Made by a program: the position numbers and the translations under genes. This document shows positions 8,330 to 14,492 of a DNA stretch of 20,524 bases, in pieces. This DNA comes from an uncultured Eubacteriales bacterium (GTDB taxonomy: Bacteria; Bacillota_A; Clostridia; Peptostreptococcales; Anaerovoracaceae). The notes beneath the pieces were generated by a model that was not told the origin of the DNA, did not search any database, and saw only the letters and a list, made by a program, of their open reading frames with translations. How positions within the stretch are numbered: position 1 is the first letter of the stretch; each line of letters opens with the position of its first letter. The stretch spans positions 1-20,524 of the forward strand of contig CADATR010000012.1 in the NCBI GenBank assembly GCA_902790885.1, in the 5' to 3' direction.

Positions 8330-9919
8330 CTATGCTTTTGCTGCAGCGCTGATCGCATAGAGTTCTTCGAGTTCCTTGTCTATGTCGAGTCTCGGGAAGA
8401 GGATCTCGCCCTTATGAGTCTCTGCGCCGTCCATCTGGTAAAACTCGAATGCGTCCTCCCATACAGCAGGTACATCCGCAAGGCCGAGCTGATCTCTCAT
8501 GCGGTCCGATGTGGTATGCATGAACGGCACGATCAGTATCGAGACGATCCTGAGAGTCTCAGCGAGGTTTCTCATGACAGTATCGAGCTCAGCTTTTCTG
8601 CTCTCGTCCTTCGCGAGCACCCAAGGCGTCTTCTCGTCGATATACTTGTTTGCGCGCCTTATGAGCACCCATACCTCTTCGAGAGCCATGTTGAACTGGA
8701 ATTCGTCCATCTTAGCGGCTACTCTGTCCGCTGCTGTTGTGGCGAGCTCAATAAGCTCCTCGTCGATATCATCCCTTCCGGATGCTGCCGGAACGACTCC
8801 GCCGCAGTACTTCGCGATCATGCTGACCGTTCTTGAAAGCAGGTTGCCGAGGTCATTGGCGAGGTCGAAGTTCATTCTTCTGAGCATTACCTCATTTGTA
8901 AATGTGCCGTCCTGTCCGAAAGTGTACTCACGGAGCAGGAAGTACTTGAGCGCGTCTATTCCGTAACGGTCGATCAGTACTACAGGATCGATGACGTCCT
9001 GTCCCTTTGCCGCCTTTGACTTCGACACCTTCTCTCCTCCGAGAAGGAGCCAGCCGTGTCCCCTTACCTGCTTAGGAAGAGGGAGATCAGCGCTCATCAG
9101 CATCGCAGGCCATATAAGCGAGTGGAATCTCACGATCTCCTTGCCTACGAGATGAACGTCTGCAGGCCAGTATTTGTTGAACTTTTCGCAGTCATCAGGT
9201 CCGCCGAGAGCGGTCACACAGTTGGAGAGCGCGTCTACCCAGACGTACATGACGTGCTTCGGATCGTTAGGCACCGGGATGCCCCAGTCGAACGAAGAAC
9301 GCGATACACAGAGGTCTTCCATGCCCTGCTCCACGAAAGCAACCATTTCATTGCGTCTCGACTCAGGCACGAGGAAATCAGGATTTTCCCTGAAGAGCTC
9401 GAGGAGCTTGTCGGCGTATTTCGACATTCTGAAGAAGTATGCCTCCTCGCTTGCCTTTGTGACAGGTCTGCCGCAGTCCGGGCAGCAGCCGTTAACAAGC
9501 TGTGATTCAGTCCAGAAGGCTTCGCATTCCTTGCAGTAAAGTCCCTCATACTCTCCCAGATAGATATCACCCTTGTCATACATCCTCTGCCATATCTTCT
9601 GGACTCTCTCCATGTGCCTCGGCTCAGTCGTCCTGATGAAGTCATCATATGAGATCTCCATGGTTGCCCACAGATCCTTGATGCCTGCTACGATCTCGTC
9701 GACGTACTCCTGAGGTGTAACGCCTTTTTCTATCGCTTTGGTCTGGATCTTCTGGCCGTGCTCATCGGTACCCGTCAGGAACATGACGTCATATCCCTGA
9801 AGTCTTTTGAAACGCGCCATGGCATCTGCCATGACCGTGCAGTAAGTGTGTCCGATATGCAGATTTGAACTCGGATAATAGATCGGTGTTGAGATGTAAT
9901 AAGTTCCTTTGTTTTCCAT
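8330..9919 (-). CDS. metG: Methionine-tRNA ligase (short form)
   Basis: Charges tRNA(Met) with methionine using ATP. Class I signature HIGH is at 21-24 and the KMSKS loop appears as KVSKS at 297-301. The connective peptide has a single four-cysteine zinc knuckle: C129, C132, C146 and C149. The anticodon-binding alpha-helical bundle follows (about 360-515). The protein is 529 residues and ends after the anticodon domain: it lacks the C-terminal EMAP/Arc1p-like tRNA-binding domain that extends many Firmicutes enzymes to about 650 residues. The ATG at 9919 has AGGAAGGAC in front of it, and the stop of the 56-residue membrane protein is 30 bp upstream, so the two are probably co-transcribed from the promoter near 10290. 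No T-box leader is visible. Confidence 0.96.
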   Translation of the reverse strand: MENKGTYYISTPIYYPSSNLHIGHTYCTVMADAMARFKRLQGYDVMFLTGTDEHGQKIQTKAIEKGVTPQEYVDEIVAGIKDLWATMEISYDDFIRTTEPRHMERVQKIWQRMYDKGDIYLGEYEGLYCKECEAFWTESQLVNGCCPDCGRPVTKASEEAYFFRMSKYADKLLELFRENPDFLVPESRRNEMVAFVEQGMEDLCVSRSSFDWGIPVPNDPKHVMYVWVDALSNCVTALGGPDDCEKFNKYWPADVHLVGKEIVRFHSLIWPAMLMSADLPLPKQVRGHGWLLLGGEKVSKSKAAKGQDVIDPVVLIDRYGIDALKYFLLREYTFGQDGTFTNEVMLRRMNFDLANDLGNLLSRTVSMIAKYCGGVVPAASGRDDIDEELIELATTAADRVAAKMDEFQFNMALEEVWVLIRRANKYIDEKTPWVLAKDESRKAELDTVMRNLAETLRIVSILIVPFMHTTSDRMRDQLGLADVPAVWEDAFEFYQMDGAETHKGEILFPRLDIDKELEELYAISAAAKA

Positions 9920-9949
9920 TTCTGTCCTTCCTGCTCGAATGAGAGCTTC

Positions 9950-10120
9950 TCAGTATTTTCCGTATTCCTTTTCATCAACGCTCCAGTCGCCGCTTCCCGG
10001 CTCACCTTCCGATACGAAAGAATCTATGAGCTTGGAAGTCGCCACTGAGAGCATGCAGATGGCAGCGCTGAAGACCAGCGCTCCGAAAAGGGATATCTCG
10101 ATAGTTTTTTTCTGTTTCAT
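9950..10120 (-). CDS. Small single-pass membrane protein, unknown function
   Basis: A 56-residue protein. MKQKK is followed by a hydrophobic segment of about 21 residues (about 8-29) and an acidic, Gly/Ser-rich tail ending DEKEYGKY. The topology is probably N-in with the tail outside, or an uncleaved signal anchor. I start at the ATG at 10120 because AAGGAG lies five bases upstream; the longer reading from 10144 would begin inside the leader structure. No family was recognised. It is the first gene after a strong promoter and a structured leader, and 30 bp ahead of metG, so it may act as a leader gene for metG or simply share its transcript. Being a real protein is supported by the ribosome binding site and the clean membrane segment, not by homology. 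Confidence 0.6.
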   Translation of the reverse strand: MKQKKTIEISLFGALVFSAAICMLSVATSKLIDSFVSEGEPGSGDWSVDEKEYGKY

Positions 10121-10125
10121 ATTTA

Positions 10126-10185
10126 CTCCTTGCGGGCTTGTCACAAGGAGGGACCCGCGAAGCGGGAGGAATCCTTATGACACAA
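10126..10185 (-). promoter_or_regulatory. Structured mRNA leader with alternative ribosome-site pairing
   Basis: On the minus transcript the ribosome binding site CAAGGAG (plus 10126-10132) can pair exactly with CUCCUUG (plus 10144-10150) across an 11-base loop, which would hide it. The same CUCCUUG can instead join a longer hairpin: the upstream segment at 10172-10185 pairs with 10138-10149 (12 bp with one two-base bulge and one G-U), capped by the CCCGC/GCGGG hairpin at 10154-10166. The two folds share 10144-10149 and exclude each other, as in a translational riboswitch or attenuator. The pairing is read from the sequence; any ligand or regulatory role is inference. It matches no riboswitch class that I recognise. 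Confidence 0.5.
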
Positions 10186-10197
10186 CGCCGTTTTTTA

Positions 10198-10286
10198 TCA
10201 ATGAAACGATTCTATCGCAGAAGCCATGCCTTCGAAGATCAATCGTTTCTACATTACGGCAAAGCCGTTAATTCAATGAAACGATT
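10198..10286. repeat. Three copies of GAAACGATT (two direct, one inverted)
   Basis: TCAATGAAACGATT occurs exactly at 10198-10211 and again at 10273-10286. Its core occurs inverted (AATCGTTTC) at 10241-10249, almost midway: the two gaps are 29 and 28 bases. The right-hand copy overlaps the -10 element of the minus-strand promoter at 10284-10289. The layout could be a multi-site operator, or in RNA two competing 9-bp stems. A short hairpin (ACGGC AAA GCCGT, 10256-10268) lies between the inverted and right-hand copies. Confidence 0.65.
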
Positions 10287-10312
10287 ATACCAAACGCCGC
10301 AGGTTATGTCAT
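10284..10312 (-). promoter_or_regulatory. Sigma-A promoter for the small membrane gene-metG transcript
   Basis: On the minus strand, ATGACA (plus 10307-10312) and TATAAT (plus 10284-10289) are separated by exactly 17 bases; this matches the consensus at 5 of 6 and 6 of 6 positions. Transcription would start near 10277, giving a leader of about 155 nt before the ATG at 10120. The -10 overlaps one GAAACGATT repeat, so a protein bound there could repress. Confidence 0.8.
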
Positions 10313-10414
10313 TCTAATTGTTTCCTGCTGACATTCATGCGGGCATGTCATACCGTTTTTTAACTCGAAGCATATTATAACATTGATGCAGAGGTTTGTG
10401 TTATTATTAGAGCC

Positions 10415-10852
10415 ATGAAAAAGCCTGATAAAAACACAATTAAAAAACATGCATATAATGCCACTCAGTGGACATGGGGACTTCCTCAGACCCTGATCGG
10501 CGCGGCTCTGTATGTCGCGCACAGGAAGGACGACCATTTCGACTACAGGGGCGCCAGGGCCACAGCGTGGGATAAAGACACCGGAGTATCCCTCGGCAAG
10601 TTCATCTTTGTACCGCGCAGGGCCGGAGGCTCCGCAGGCCGCTTTCTGCTTGAGCACGAATACGGCCATACGCTCCAGTCCCTGATACTGGGTCCCTTAT
10701 ATCTGCTGGCAGTCGGCGCTCCGTCGATGCTCTGGAACAGGCTGCCGTACTTCAGAAACAAGAGAAAACGGACCGGAAAATCTTACTACTCCGCTCCGTT
10801 CGAAAGCACAGCCAACGTACTGGCCGGCAAAACAGCAAGGAAAAAGAAATGA
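10415..10852 (+). CDS. Small HExxH-motif protein, putative metallopeptidase-like
   Basis: A 145-residue basic protein. Residues 81-85 are HEYGH in the context LLEHEYGHTLQSLILGP, a zinc-binding HExxH. A possible third ligand is E130 in FESTAN, a spacing and context (Exx-A-N/D) like that of gluzincin-type small domains. Between them a hydrophobic stretch (about 91-108) may be membrane-associated. The N- and C-termini are rich in lysine. I know similar HEYGHxxQS proteins only as hypothetical proteins; no substrate can be named. There is no strong ribosome binding site before the ATG (only AGAG). It stands alone between the minus-strand metG and VOR units and ends in a strong terminator. Catalysis is inferred from the motif and could be lost. 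Confidence 0.75.
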   Translation: MKKPDKNTIKKHAYNATQWTWGLPQTLIGAALYVAHRKDDHFDYRGARATAWDKDTGVSLGKFIFVPRRAGGSAGRFLLEHEYGHTLQSLILGPLYLLAVGAPSMLWNRLPYFRNKRKRTGKSYYSAPFESTANVLAGKTARKKK

Positions 10853-10888
10853 TCACCGGGATGATTCCCCGGTGATCATTATTTTTAT
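10848..10888. terminator. Bidirectional intrinsic terminator
   Basis: A perfect 13-bp stem (10848-10860 with 10868-10880, AATGATCACCGGG and its complement) has a 7-base loop. On the plus strand it is followed by ATTTTTAT; on the minus strand the stem is followed by TCTTTTTCC. It ends both the plus-strand HExxH gene, whose stop codon is in the stem, and the convergent VOR operon. Confidence 0.93.
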
Positions 10889-10926
10889 CAGGTTGTTAAG
10901 CGTCATACATCCGCCTGGCGCGTCCG

Positions 10927-11478
10927 CTATTTTGCTTTCTGTTTGCGGCCGATCTCAAGGCCCATCCTGAATGCTTCAACATTTGGCTCGATCAGTTTAG
11001 GCTTCTTCTCGAACTTGTGGTTGATGCCCTTTACGATGACTTCTTCAGGAACGGCATCTGTAGCTCCGACATATACGCCCAGCATGATGACGTTGAGGGC
11101 TCTAGGATTGTTGATGTCGATGGCCATCTGTGTTACAGGAGCTTCGATGATGTTGATGTCATCTCTCTCGATCGGGTCAGTAACGATCGTGCTGTTCACG
11201 AAGAGGTTTCCGCCCGGCTTGAGGTTGTCGATGAACTTGTGCAGCGAAGGTCCGTTCATTACTACGAGGTCCTCGAGGCTGTAGCTTACAGGTGCTCCGA
11301 TCGGCTCATCTGAAATTACTACGTAGCAGTTCGCTGTGCCGCCTCTCATGGCAGCTCCGTATGAAGGGAAGAATGTGACGTTCAGGTCTGTAGCCTGGGA
11401 GGTAGCCTCAGCCAGAAGCTTGCCCATCGTCATGACTCCCTGTCCGCCGAATCCGGCGATCATAAGATTTCTTTCCAT
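10927..11478 (-). CDS. 2-oxoacid:ferredoxin oxidoreductase, gamma subunit
   Basis: Catalytic-gamma domain subunit (183 residues) of a four-part 2-oxoacid:ferredoxin oxidoreductase, which oxidatively decarboxylates a 2-oxoacid to acyl-CoA plus CO2 and passes electrons to ferredoxin. GFGGQGVMTMGK at residues 9-20 is the gamma-domain hallmark, followed by SYGAAMRGGTANCYVVIS. The ATG has AAGGAGG six bases upstream and lies 11 bp after the beta-subunit stop. It is the last gene of the operon; the terminator at 10848-10888 follows. Substrate: the alpha subunit points to branched-chain 2-oxoacids (2-ketoisovalerate), but 2-oxoglutarate cannot be excluded from this subunit. Confidence 0.93.
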   Translation of the reverse strand: MERNLMIAGFGGQGVMTMGKLLAEATSQATDLNVTFFPSYGAAMRGGTANCYVVISDEPIGAPVSYSLEDLVVMNGPSLHKFIDNLKPGGNLFVNSTIVTDPIERDDINIIEAPVTQMAIDINNPRALNVIMLGVYVGATDAVPEEVIVKGINHKFEKKPKLIEPNVEAFRMGLEIGRKQKAK

Positions 11479-11489
11479 GGTTTACCTCC

Positions 11490-12251
11490 TTACTGCTTCT
11501 TCTCTCCGCCGTCTCTGAATACTCCGAGAGGATATTCAGCAAACATCTTCTCTCTCAGGAAGTCGAGCGACTTCAGAGGATCAAGTCCCCAGTTTGTAGG
11601 GCACGATGTAACGATCTCTACTATCGAATATCCCTTTCCTTCGAGCTGGTACTTGAATGCCTTCTTGATGGCGTTTCTTGCCTTGATGACGTTCTGCGGT
11701 GTGTCACAGCTGACTCTCTCGATGTAGTAAGGAGCTGTCAGCTGGTTGATGATCTCCGACATGTGCATCGGATAGCCGTGCTCTTCAGGGTCACGTCCGC
11801 CCGGTGTTGTTGTCGACTTCATGCCTACGAGCGTAGTAGGTGCCATCTGACCGCCTGTCATGCCGTAGATTCCGTTGTTTACAAAGATTACTGTGAAGTT
11901 CTCGCCTCTGTTGGCAGCCGAAAGTGTTTCAGCAAGTCCGATAGCAGCGAGGTCTCCGTCGCCCTGATATGTGTAAACGAGTGAGTTAGGGGAAGATCTC
12001 TTGATTCCTGTTGCAACGGCGCCCGCTCTTCCGTGGGCAGCGATGGTCTCATCGCATGTCACATAGAACTGTCCGAGTCCGCAGCATCCTACGCCCTCTA
12101 CTCTTACGAGGTTGTCGAGCTGTCCGAGCTCTTCAGCAGCCTCGCCGATGATCTTGTGGATCGTGCTGTGCATGCAGCCCGGGCAGAATCCGGAAACCGC
12201 ACCTTCGATGATACCTTTGGTCCTGGTATAGACTTTCTTTTCCTCAGCCAT
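11490..12251 (-). CDS. 2-oxoacid:ferredoxin oxidoreductase, beta subunit (TPP-binding)
   Basis: Carries the thiamine diphosphate site of the complex. FCPGCMHS (22-29) is the usual start of KorB/VorA-type beta subunits. The TPP/Mg motif runs from GDGD (96-99) to VNNGIYGMTGGQ (123-134). The 253 residues fit the family. The start codon overlaps the alpha-subunit stop by one base (TAATG), so translation is coupled. The four-subunit layout (separate ferredoxin, alpha, beta and gamma) is typical of strict anaerobes, where the reaction may run in either direction depending on the ferredoxin state. Confidence 0.94.
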   Translation of the reverse strand: MAEEKKVYTRTKGIIEGAVSGFCPGCMHSTIHKIIGEAAEELGQLDNLVRVEGVGCCGLGQFYVTCDETIAAHGRAGAVATGIKRSSPNSLVYTYQGDGDLAAIGLAETLSAANRGENFTVIFVNNGIYGMTGGQMAPTTLVGMKSTTTPGGRDPEEHGYPMHMSEIINQLTAPYYIERVSCDTPQNVIKARNAIKKAFKYQLEGKGYSIVEIVTSCPTNWGLDPLKSLDFLREKMFAEYPLGVFRDGGEKKQ

Positions 12252-13330
12252 TACAGCACCTCCTTAATGAATTCTTTTGCGCCCTTCAGCACCTGATCGT
12301 TGGTCAGCAGCTGGCCGCCCGATCTGAGTACTTCGTGAACAGGACATCTGCCCTGTACGGCATAGTCGACGTCCCATCTCATCTGAGCAGGGATGGACAT
12401 TTCTACATCGATGATGCCCTTTACTCTGTCAAAGTCGAGGTTTCTGAACGAGTCATACGGGAATGGCGAGAGTGTGATTGGTCTGATCATTCCTGCCTTG
12501 ATGCCCTCAGCGCGGAGCTGTCTGATGACTGCTCTTGAGATACGTGCCGAGATTCCGTATGCAGCGAATACGATCTCTGCATCGTCCATCATGTACTCCT
12601 CTACTCTTATATCCTTATCCCAGGTCTCATACATAGCAGCAGCTTCAATGTTGACCTTCTCCTGGCCGTCGCCTACAGAACCAGGTCTGCAGTAAGCCTG
12701 CTGTCCGAGAGGATGTCCTACGATAGCTCTGTCAGCAAACTTTGCTCTGCATGCTGCGAGCTCCTCATCTGTCTTCATCGGCGGTAGCACTACAGGCTCC
12801 ATCATGGTGCCCATAACGCCGTCAGTGAGAACGAGAACAGGGTTCTGGTCTCTTTCTGCGAGGTCATATGCTTCATAAACCATGTCGACGCACTCCTGGA
12901 CTGAATCCGGAGCAAGTACGATCATTCTGAATCCGCCGTTGCCGGACGCCTTTGTAGCCTGCAGGTAGTCCTGCTGAGCCGGCTGGATAGCTCCGATTCC
13001 AGGGCCGCCTCTCTGAACGTTGACGTAAACCATAGGAATACGGGCCGAAGCGCAGTACGATACGCCTTCGCTGTAAAGCGAGATGCCGCATGAAGAGGAT
13101 GAGCTCATTGCTCTGATTCCCGTCGAAGCAGCGCCGTACAGCATGTTGACGGAAGCTACTTCGCTCTCGCCCTGTACGAATGTACCGCCTACTTCAGGAA
13201 GCCTTCTTGCCATGTACTCAGGGATCTCGTTCTGCGGAGTGATAGGATAGCCTGCGAAGAAGCGGCAGCCTGCTCTTACAGCAGCCTCAGCTATCGCTTC
13301 TGTACCTTTCATGAATACTCTTTCTGCCAT
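12251..13330 (-). CDS. vorB: 2-oxoacid:ferredoxin oxidoreductase, alpha subunit (VorB type)
   Basis: The alpha subunit (359 residues) that forms the catalytic core with the beta subunit and binds substrate and CoA. FFAGYPITPQNEIPEYM contains the conserved YPITP (28-32). FVQGESEVASVNMLYGAA and SSSSSCGISLYSEGVSY form the TPP-facing region, and NVQRGGPGIGAIQPAQQDY is typical of the 2-ketoisovalerate (VorB) branch. The frame continues upstream to 13354, but the ATG at 13330 has AAAGGAG six bases before it and gives the standard N-terminus. It begins 14 bp after the ferredoxin stop. Likely role: oxidation of branched-chain 2-oxoacids during amino acid fermentation, or the reverse. The VorB assignment is from remembered family similarity; KorA is the main alternative. 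Confidence 0.9.
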   Translation of the reverse strand: MAERVFMKGTEAIAEAAVRAGCRFFAGYPITPQNEIPEYMARRLPEVGGTFVQGESEVASVNMLYGAASTGIRAMSSSSSCGISLYSEGVSYCASARIPMVYVNVQRGGPGIGAIQPAQQDYLQATKASGNGGFRMIVLAPDSVQECVDMVYEAYDLAERDQNPVLVLTDGVMGTMMEPVVLPPMKTDEELAACRAKFADRAIVGHPLGQQAYCRPGSVGDGQEKVNIEAAAMYETWDKDIRVEEYMMDDAEIVFAAYGISARISRAVIRQLRAEGIKAGMIRPITLSPFPYDSFRNLDFDRVKGIIDVEMSIPAQMRWDVDYAVQGRCPVHEVLRSGGQLLTNDQVLKGAKEFIKEVL

Positions 13331-13344
13331 GTTGCTCTCCTTTC

Positions 13345-13548
13345 CTATCTCCACACCTCTATAGCGGACTCAGGGCAGATCTGAGCGCACATCGCACATC
13401 CGATGCAGTCTTCAGGTCTTACGGAAGTCGCATAGAGATAACCCTTGGAGTTAACTTTTTCGCCGATCTCGATGCACTTCTTAGGGCACGAGATGACGCA
13501 GTAGGAGCAGGATTTGCAGGCTTCGGTCGTGATTTCGATTCTTGCCAT
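13345..13548 (-). CDS. 2x[4Fe-4S] ferredoxin, oxidoreductase delta subunit
   Basis: A 67-residue ferredoxin-like subunit with two complete cluster motifs: CKSCSYCVISCP (about 11-22) and CIGCAMCAQICP (about 49-60). It takes electrons from the TPP site and hands them to free ferredoxin. AAGGAGG lies seven bases before the ATG at 13548. It sits between the P-loop ATPase gene and the alpha subunit, all on the minus strand with short gaps, so it belongs to one operon with them. Name vorC/korD is not certain, so no symbol is given. Confidence 0.93.
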   Translation of the reverse strand: MARIEITTEACKSCSYCVISCPKKCIEIGEKVNSKGYLYATSVRPEDCIGCAMCAQICPESAIEVWR

Positions 13549-13584
13549 TAATAGTCCTCCTTCTTAACAATACCTTGATTTATT

Positions 13585-14286
13585 CTAATCAACCCACGAA
13601 TAGGTAAGGAAAAGATCGAGCGGTACCAGCGACTTGTCTGTCATTGCCTGCACCTCTTCGAAGATGTCTCTTCTGACGCAGGCGCTGTTTACAACTGTGA
13701 AACCGTCGAACAGCTCGTCGATCCTTTTCAGTCCCTCCATGAATTCATTAACTGAAGTTGCGTATCCGAGATTCGGATTTCCGAGAATGTATATGTGGTC
13801 GAGTCTCATTGACCCGAGGATGTGGCGCATGGTGCCGTCAATGGCGTCGACGTCCTTCGTCCACGGCCTGTACGGATTGACGATGTAGACCGGAACGGCG
13901 TCATCCTTGCTCAGGAGGTCGCTGTAGGCGCCTGCGAACTTGGCCGCCTGATGGCCTCCGCCTATATCGAGAAGCGTGTAGTGATCGGATACGAGCGATA
14001 CCCTTACGCCGCCGACCATGACCGGAGCGTCGAGATACTGCTCCTGATAAATGATGTTGACTCCCCTTGCGGCAAAGTCCTGCTGCATGTCTCGAGACCT
14101 GTAGAGCGGCTTTGTCTGGTCGAGGTCAAAAAGGTCGACCTGCTTCCCGGTCTTCTGTGCCAGCTTATTCGCGATGTTGAGAACTATCTCGCTCTTGCCG
14201 GAACCGGCCTCGCCGATGAACACGAAATTCTTTTTTTCGTCCATCAGCTGTTCGAAAGTCTTGTCTGCTTCGTAAAAGAGTCCCAT
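13585..14286 (-). CDS. P-loop ATPase of unknown role, first gene of VOR operon
   Basis: A 233-residue protein with a Walker A motif GEAGSGKS at 25-32 (in FVFIGEAGSGKSE), a Walker-B-like TLLDIGGG with Asp107, and DLFDLDQTKPLYRSRD (51-66) resembling the second-Asp region of SIMIBI/MinD-like NTPases. It shows no membrane segment. A later stretch, AVPVYIVNPYRPWTKDVDAIDG, may form the nucleotide-base pocket. It is the first gene of the oxidoreductase operon, 36 bp before the ferredoxin. That suggests a helper role such as cofactor or Fe-S delivery, maturation or energy sensing for the complex, but no such function has been shown here. AAGGA lies eight bases upstream of the ATG. The precise family was not recognised. 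Confidence 0.85.
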   Translation of the reverse strand: MGLFYEADKTFEQLMDEKKNFVFIGEAGSGKSEIVLNIANKLAQKTGKQVDLFDLDQTKPLYRSRDMQQDFAARGVNIIYQEQYLDAPVMVGGVRVSLVSDHYTLLDIGGGHQAAKFAGAYSDLLSKDDAVPVYIVNPYRPWTKDVDAIDGTMRHILGSMRLDHIYILGNPNLGYATSVNEFMEGLKRIDELFDGFTVVNSACVRRDIFEEVQAMTDKSLVPLDLFLTYSWVD

Positions 14287-14300
14287 ATGATATATCCTTA

Positions 14301-14332
14301 CAAAAACAGCTGTCCCTTTACTGCGGAACAGC
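14301..14332 (-). terminator. Attenuator-like terminator in the VOR operon leader
   Basis: On the minus strand GCTGTTCC (plus 14325-14332) pairs with GGGACAGC (plus 14309-14316) as an 8-bp stem containing one G-U, across an 8-base loop, and is followed by TGTTTTTG (14301-14308). It lies about 75 nt after the predicted operon start and just before the ATPase gene, with no gene upstream on that strand to terminate. It could stop transcription early when the operon is not needed. No antiterminator partner was found with confidence. Confidence 0.55.
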
Positions 14333-14380
14333 CTGATTCTATATTACCCGTTTGAAATTTTCTCTTCATTTACATTAAAA

Positions 14381-14409
14381 AATATACGCTAATACCATTA
14401 GTTTTGCAA
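14381..14409 (-). promoter_or_regulatory. Promoter of the ATPase-VOR operon
   Basis: On the minus strand, TTGCAA (plus 14404-14409) and TATATT (plus 14381-14386) are 17 bases apart; this matches sigma-A consensus at 4 and 5 of 6 positions. The spacer holds a small dyad CTAAT GGT ATTAG, which may be an operator. The start would be near 14374. Confidence 0.65.
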
Positions 14410-14433
14410 GTAAAGATTATGTGAAGAGGCTCT

Positions 14434-14452
14434 CCGGAAGATGCATCTCCGG
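14434..14452. repeat. Imperfect palindrome between divergent VOR operon and glycosyltransferase
   Basis: CCGGA-A-GATGCATC-TCCGG: the 8-bp centre GATGCATC is a perfect palindrome and the 5-bp arms match with one extra A. It lies upstream of both divergent transcripts and is not followed by a T-run in either direction, so a regulator-binding site is more likely than a terminator. The regulator is unknown. Confidence 0.5.
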
Positions 14453-14477
14453 GCAGTATGCAGCATCACTGTCAGTA

Positions 14478-14489
14478 TGATATTATAAT
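14478..14489 (+). promoter_or_regulatory. Possible -10 region giving a leaderless glycosyltransferase mRNA
   Basis: TGATATTAT (extended -10, 14478-14486) overlaps TATAAT (14484-14489). Either would start transcription at or near the A of the ATG at 14493, and no ribosome binding site lies before that ATG. No convincing -35 is present. The reading is tentative. Confidence 0.35.
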
Positions 14490-14492
14490 ATT

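Noticed and set aside
10121..10414. T-box leader for metG
   Set aside because: The conserved T-box core (TGGNACCGCG-like) and a classic antiterminator were not found; the leader has a different fold.
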